In this document: positions 7,961 through 10,579 of the stretch, in pieces
Position numbering within the stretch: position 1 is the first letter of the stretch
How the letters are laid out: each line of letters starts with the position of its first letter
From: CAYJFD01 sp964369605
Lineage (GTDB): Bacteria; Bacteroidota; Bacteroidia; Bacteroidales; UBA932
Assembly (NCBI GenBank): GCA_964369605.1
Contig: CAYJFD010000047.1
Location: 1-10,579 of the forward strand
Direction of reading: 5' to 3'
Length of the DNA stretch: 10,579 bases
The notes under the pieces: generated by a model
Seen by the model: only the letters and a program-made list of their open reading frames with translations
Database searches by the model: none
What the model was told of the DNA's origin: nothing
Program-made: the position numbers and the translations under genes

Positions 7961-7978
7961 TGCTTGACCTAAACATAT

Positions 7979-9109
7979 ATGAATATAGTAATTAAAGAGG
8001 TTAGTTCTAAAAAAGAGCTAAGAAAATTCGCGAAATTCACGAATCAATTATATAAAAAGGACGCATATTATTGTCCTCAAATTCTTTTGGATTTATTAAG
8101 TACGTTTAATCCGAAATCAAACCCAGCACACGAGTTTTCCGACTCTGTTTATTATTTAGCATATAAAGACTCAAAAATAGTGGGAAGAATAGCAGGGATA
8201 ATAAATCATAATGCTAATCGCGCGTGGGAGTGTAAAAAAGTTAGATTCGGGTGGTTTGACTTTATTGATGACAAAGAAGTATCAAAGGCCTTGTTAGACG
8301 CTGTTGCAGCTTGGGGGAAAAATAAAGGCATGGACACATTAAACGGCCCAGTAGGATATACGGATTTAGATTTACAGGGACTACTACTAGAGGGATATGA
8401 ATATAGTTCCCCTCTTACAAGTTTATATAATTACCCATATTATGTGGAGCATTTTAACGAATATGGACTCAGTAAGGAGGTAGACTGGATCGAATATCAA
8501 TTAATTCCTCCTGGTAAGGTTCCTGAACGAATTGAAAGAATAGGAGAGCGAGTTCTACAAAGGCTAAATCTTAAAATAGTTAAATGCAAGACAAAAAAAG
8601 AGGTTATTAAAAGATATGGCTTGAAATTTTTCGATGTAATAGATATAGCATATAGACCTCTGTACAATGTAGCCCCGATGACCCAGGCACAAAAACAAAA
8701 CTATACAGACACCTACTTACCTCTTCTAAACTTAGATTTTGTAACCTTTATCGAAGATAAGGCCGGGGAGCTAATCGGTGTAGGCATAGGGATGCCTGAC
8801 ATCTCGGATGCCCTTAGGTCGTGTAATGGAAATCTATTTCCTTTTGGGTGGTGGAAGATTCTAAGAGCTGTTAAGGCTAAGAGATTTAAAGTTCTAGACT
8901 TACTACTAATAGCTATTTTGCCTGAATATCAAAACCTCGGTGTCAATGCGCTATTTCTTATGGACCAGATTAAATATGTAGAAAAATACGGAATAGAAAC
9001 TATCGAAAGTTCAGCAGTGCTTGAAAGCAATATTGGCAGTATTGGAACATTTAACGACATCGAGCGAATCTTCCATAAAAAAAGACGTGCCTATATTAAA
9101 ACAATCTAA
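7979..9109 (+). CDS. GNAT-fold protein, YghO-like family, function unknown
   Basis: The 376-residue soluble protein resembles the YghO-like family of predicted N-acetyltransferases, which is widespread but not functionally defined. The N-terminal half has 'YCPQILLD' (31-38), the strand 'YYLAYKDSKIVGRIAGIINHNAN' region (58-80, split here by an Asp-Ser turn typical of GNAT strand beta2-beta3), and the family segment 'LNGPVGYTDLDLQGLLLEGY' (121-140). 'YNYPYYVEHFNEYGL' follows at 150-164. Near the C terminus 'AILPEYQNLGVNAL' (312-325) looks like GNAT motif A, which binds the acetyl-CoA pyrophosphate, though degenerate: 'Q-N-L-G-V-N' instead of Q/R-x-x-G-x-G/A. No signal peptide or membrane segment is seen. 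It diverges from feoAB with its own promoter-like box and is followed by a possible terminator, so it is likely monocistronic. The acyl acceptor cannot be inferred, and enzymatic activity is not certain. Confidence 0.8.
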   Translation: MNIVIKEVSSKKELRKFAKFTNQLYKKDAYYCPQILLDLLSTFNPKSNPAHEFSDSVYYLAYKDSKIVGRIAGIINHNANRAWECKKVRFGWFDFIDDKEVSKALLDAVAAWGKNKGMDTLNGPVGYTDLDLQGLLLEGYEYSSPLTSLYNYPYYVEHFNEYGLSKEVDWIEYQLIPPGKVPERIERIGERVLQRLNLKIVKCKTKKEVIKRYGLKFFDVIDIAYRPLYNVAPMTQAQKQNYTDTYLPLLNLDFVTFIEDKAGELIGVGIGMPDISDALRSCNGNLFPFGWWKILRAVKAKRFKVLDLLLIAILPEYQNLGVNALFLMDQIKYVEKYGIETIESSAVLESNIGSIGTFNDIERIFHKKRRAYIKTI

Positions 9110-9145
9110 ACTTCCCAGCCATCTTGGAATCATTTGACTCTGCTT

Positions 9146-9180
9146 AATTTGCAGCATAATCTTGTAAATTTTATTCTTCT
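9146..9180 (+). terminator. Possible weak terminator after the GNAT-family gene
   Basis: An 8-bp AT-rich stem with one G-T wobble (AATTTGCA at 9146-9153 with TGTAAATT at 9163-9170) and a 9-nt loop is followed by the T-rich run TTATTCTTCT. It lies 36 bp after the stop codon. The stem is weak, so this is tentative. Confidence 0.4.
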
Positions 9181-9247
9181 GTTTTTTATGGATTAAATAT
9201 TGGCATATTTATGATAGCTAGAGCATAGTCTAAAGTGAAATTTTTAG

Positions 9248-9255
9248 TATATTTG
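9248..9255 (+). promoter_or_regulatory. Candidate -7 box for the glutathione-peroxidase gene
   Basis: TATATTTG matches the Bacteroidetes TAnnTTTG element and ends 27 bp before the ATG at 9283. The -33 region has no clear TTG. It is the same octamer as the one ahead of the GNAT-family gene. Confidence 0.5.
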
Positions 9256-9282
9256 TGTATCAAGTATTAACTAAAAAATAAA

Positions 9283-9834
9283 ATGATGAAAATTAAATTA
9301 ATTATCTCTATTATCGTTCTGATGTTTACCTCACAAATGTATGTAAACGCTCAAGAAAAGACTCTGTACGATTTCGAAGTAGAAACTATCGATGGCGAGG
9401 TCTTCGATATGGCCAAGCTAAAAGGGAAAAAAGTTCTGATAGTTAATGTCGCATCTAAATGCGGCCTAACACCCCAGTATGAGAAACTTCAAGCCCTATA
9501 TGATAAGTATAAAGAAGACGACTTCGTTATTATTGGCTTTCCTGCGAATAATTTTAATGGGCAAGAACCTGGAACGAATGAAGAAATAGCGGAATTTTGT
9601 TCTCTAAACTACGGAGTAGATTTCCCTATCATGTCTAAAATCTCAGTTAAAGGGGATGATATAGCTCCTATCTACTCTTGGCTGACATCTAAAGAACAGA
9701 ATGGAGTAATGGATGTAGTGGTAGAGTGGAACTTCCAAAAATTCCTAATAGACGCAGATGGTAAACTAGTTAAAACTGTAAAACCTAGAACTGATCCGAT
9801 GTCAGATGAAATCGTGAACTGGATAGAGGAATAA
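9283..9834 (+). CDS. Exported glutathione-peroxidase-family protein (Cys type, probably thioredoxin-dependent)
   Basis: The 183-residue protein belongs to the glutathione peroxidase family, which reduces H2O2 and organic hydroperoxides. The peroxidatic cysteine is Cys60 in 'VNVASKCGLTPQY'; the other tetrad residues are Gln94 ('NFNGQEPG') and Trp149-Asn150 ('WNFQKFLID'). It is a cysteine rather than selenocysteine enzyme. Cys106 in 'AEFC' is at the place of the resolving cysteine of two-Cys GPx proteins, which use thioredoxin rather than glutathione. Residues 1-23 form a signal peptide (Lys3/Lys5, hydrophobic core, 'VNA' before Gln24), so the enzyme should act outside the cytoplasm; many bacterial homologues lack such a signal and are cytoplasmic. 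Two ATG codons are adjacent (9283, 9286) and either could be the start. The next gene encodes an exported thioredoxin-like protein, a plausible electron donor. A candidate promoter lies at 9248-9255. Confidence 0.92.
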   Translation: MMKIKLIISIIVLMFTSQMYVNAQEKTLYDFEVETIDGEVFDMAKLKGKKVLIVNVASKCGLTPQYEKLQALYDKYKEDDFVIIGFPANNFNGQEPGTNEEIAEFCSLNYGVDFPIMSKISVKGDDIAPIYSWLTSKEQNGVMDVVVEWNFQKFLIDADGKLVKTVKPRTDPMSDEIVNWIEE

Positions 9835-9965
9835 TTAACTAGTAGCTCTGTAGGCCCGCGAAGACACATTTGGGATCCTTTGCTGAGTTAATCGCTAGGA
9901 ATATAACGCTCAAATAGATAATTCTTTTAAAGAAGCAGCTTGCTAACTATATCATCGGCACAAAT

Positions 9966-10025
9966 ATTGTACATATAAACTATATCTAACTACAAAAAGC
10001 GTTAGATATAATTTATATTAACAAT
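9966..10025. repeat. Long AT-rich inverted repeat ahead of the thioredoxin gene
   Basis: Arms of 25 positions pair at 22: ATTGT (9966-9970), two mismatches, ATATAAA (9973-9979), one mismatch, then a perfect TATATCTAAC (9981-9990). They surround a 10-nt loop (TACAAAAAGC) and are mirrored at 10001-10025. The repeat ends 14 bp before the ATG of the thioredoxin gene. It lacks a following T run, so it does not look like a normal terminator for the peroxidase gene. It could be a regulator-binding site, a 5'-UTR stem that controls translation, or a cruciform-prone element. No TAnnTTTG box for the thioredoxin gene is visible in this stretch. Confidence 0.7.
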
Positions 10026-10039
10026 TTAATTTATCAAGA

Positions 10040-10480
10040 ATGAGAACAATAATCGCAGTTTTAGCAGCCCTTATGACATTAGTTTTTTCGCCTAGCCTAT
10101 CAGCAAAAGAATCAGGGGACTTAATTCCTCATTTAACTAAGAGTGAATTTTTAAAGAAAGTATATAATTATCAGGAAAACCCAGATGATTGGAAATTCTT
10201 AGGCGATAAGCCAGTAATTGTTGATTTTTATGCTACTTGGTGTCCTCCGTGCAAGAAAATGGCACCAGTTTTAGATGAACTAGCAAAAAAATATGGTGAT
10301 GATATTATTATATATAAAGTAGATATCGATAAGGAAGCAGATTTAGCTAGACATTTTAAAATTCAGTCTGTTCCAACTCTATATTTTGTACCTATGAAAG
10401 GCGATCCTAAGATAGAGATAGGAGGGAAAAATAAAGAAGAACTAGTAGAACTCATAGAAAAAGTGCTTCTTAAGAAATAA
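10040..10480 (+). CDS. Exported thioredoxin-fold protein with WCPPC active site
   Basis: The 146-residue protein has an N-terminal signal peptide (1-22, 'Leu-Ser-Ala' before Lys23) followed by a thioredoxin domain. The active site is Trp67-Cys68-Pro69-Pro70-Cys71 in 'VDFYATWCPPCKKMAPVLDE', and the cis-proline is Pro112 ('QSVPTLYF'). The WCPPC dipeptide differs from the WCGPC of cytoplasmic thioredoxin and is common in extracytoplasmic proteins such as TlpA/DsbE types, usually with a more reducing role. The lead-in 'NPDDWKFLGDKPVIVDFYATWC' is typical of periplasmic thioredoxins of Bacteroidales. It probably passes electrons to, or isomerises, periplasmic targets; the GPx-family protein encoded 205 bp upstream is a candidate partner. 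The inner-membrane electron source (a DsbD/CcdA type protein) is not in the window. The ATG is preceded by no Shine-Dalgarno sequence. Confidence 0.9.
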   Translation: MRTIIAVLAALMTLVFSPSLSAKESGDLIPHLTKSEFLKKVYNYQENPDDWKFLGDKPVIVDFYATWCPPCKKMAPVLDELAKKYGDDIIIYKVDIDKEADLARHFKIQSVPTLYFVPMKGDPKIEIGGKNKEELVELIEKVLLKK

Positions 10481-10545
10481 GTAGCTATTTAAACGAAACT
10501 ACTCAGCCATAGGCTTTCAATAAAAAAGAGGGTGACTAACAAGTT

Positions 10546-10579
10546 TGAACCGAACCCCAAAAGTTAGACAAAAACTTTT
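10546..10579 (+). mobile_element. Possible left end of an IS3-family element (truncated by window edge)
   Basis: The segment begins TGAACCGAACCCC and continues AAAAGTTAGACA. This resembles terminal inverted repeats of IS3-family (IS150-group) elements, which begin with TG and often contain a C-rich stretch followed by a GTTAGACA-like motif. No transposase is visible because the window ends. Alternatively the stretch from about 10526 (AAGAGGGTGACTAACAAG) could be the left arm of a long hairpin terminator of the thioredoxin gene, with its apex near the window edge. Confidence 0.35.

Noticed and set aside
9834..9892. Terminator after the peroxidase gene (ATTAACT ... AGTTAAT)
   Set aside because: The stem is only 7 bp with a 45-nt loop and no T tract, so it is not convincing.
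9966..10025. Invertible promoter switch
   Set aside because: Bacteroidales invertible promoters have inverted repeats separated by roughly 100 bp or more. Here the loop is 10 nt and holds no promoter box, and no recombinase gene is nearby.

Overview
The window looks like chromosomal DNA of an AT-rich member of the Bacteroidales, possibly near Porphyromonas. The evidence is a single-chain FeoA-FeoB protein, a surface protein combining bacterial Ig-like (Big_2) domains with BspA-type leucine-rich repeats, exported thioredoxin and glutathione-peroxidase homologues, almost no Shine-Dalgarno sequences, and TAnnTTTG promoter boxes ahead of three genes. The genus is a guess.

Layout. Positions 2-2158 (+) hold the 3' part of a large repeat-rich surface protein gene whose start lies left of the window; a clear hairpin terminator follows it. 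Positions 2226-2626 are a non-coding convergent region holding three tandem 72-bp units, bounded on both sides by a 26-bp imperfect direct repeat. Then come three minus-strand genes, transcribed feoAB > UDP-glucose dehydrogenase > sodium:amino-acid-type symporter (7842 down to 2627), with gaps of 61 and 4 bp. A 136-bp divergent promoter region separates feoAB from a plus-strand GNAT-fold gene (7979-9109). After it are two separately promoted plus-strand genes for exported redox proteins: a glutathione-peroxidase-family enzyme (9283-9834) and a thioredoxin-like protein with a WCPPC site (10040-10480). A long AT-rich inverted repeat sits just before the thioredoxin gene. The right edge resembles the first bases of an IS3-family insertion sequence, or one arm of a long hairpin.

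How the genes may work together. The exported peroxidase and thioredoxin could form a peroxide-removal pair in the periplasm, because non-selenium GPx proteins usually take electrons from thioredoxin. FeoAB imports ferrous iron. UDP-glucose dehydrogenase supplies UDP-glucuronate for surface polysaccharide. The symporter imports an unknown substrate. The last two are translationally close, but the three minus-strand genes share no obvious pathway.

No complete new defence or mobile system is visible. The least explained items are the 72-bp array with its flanking repeats (2235-2614) and the inverted repeat at 9966-10025.
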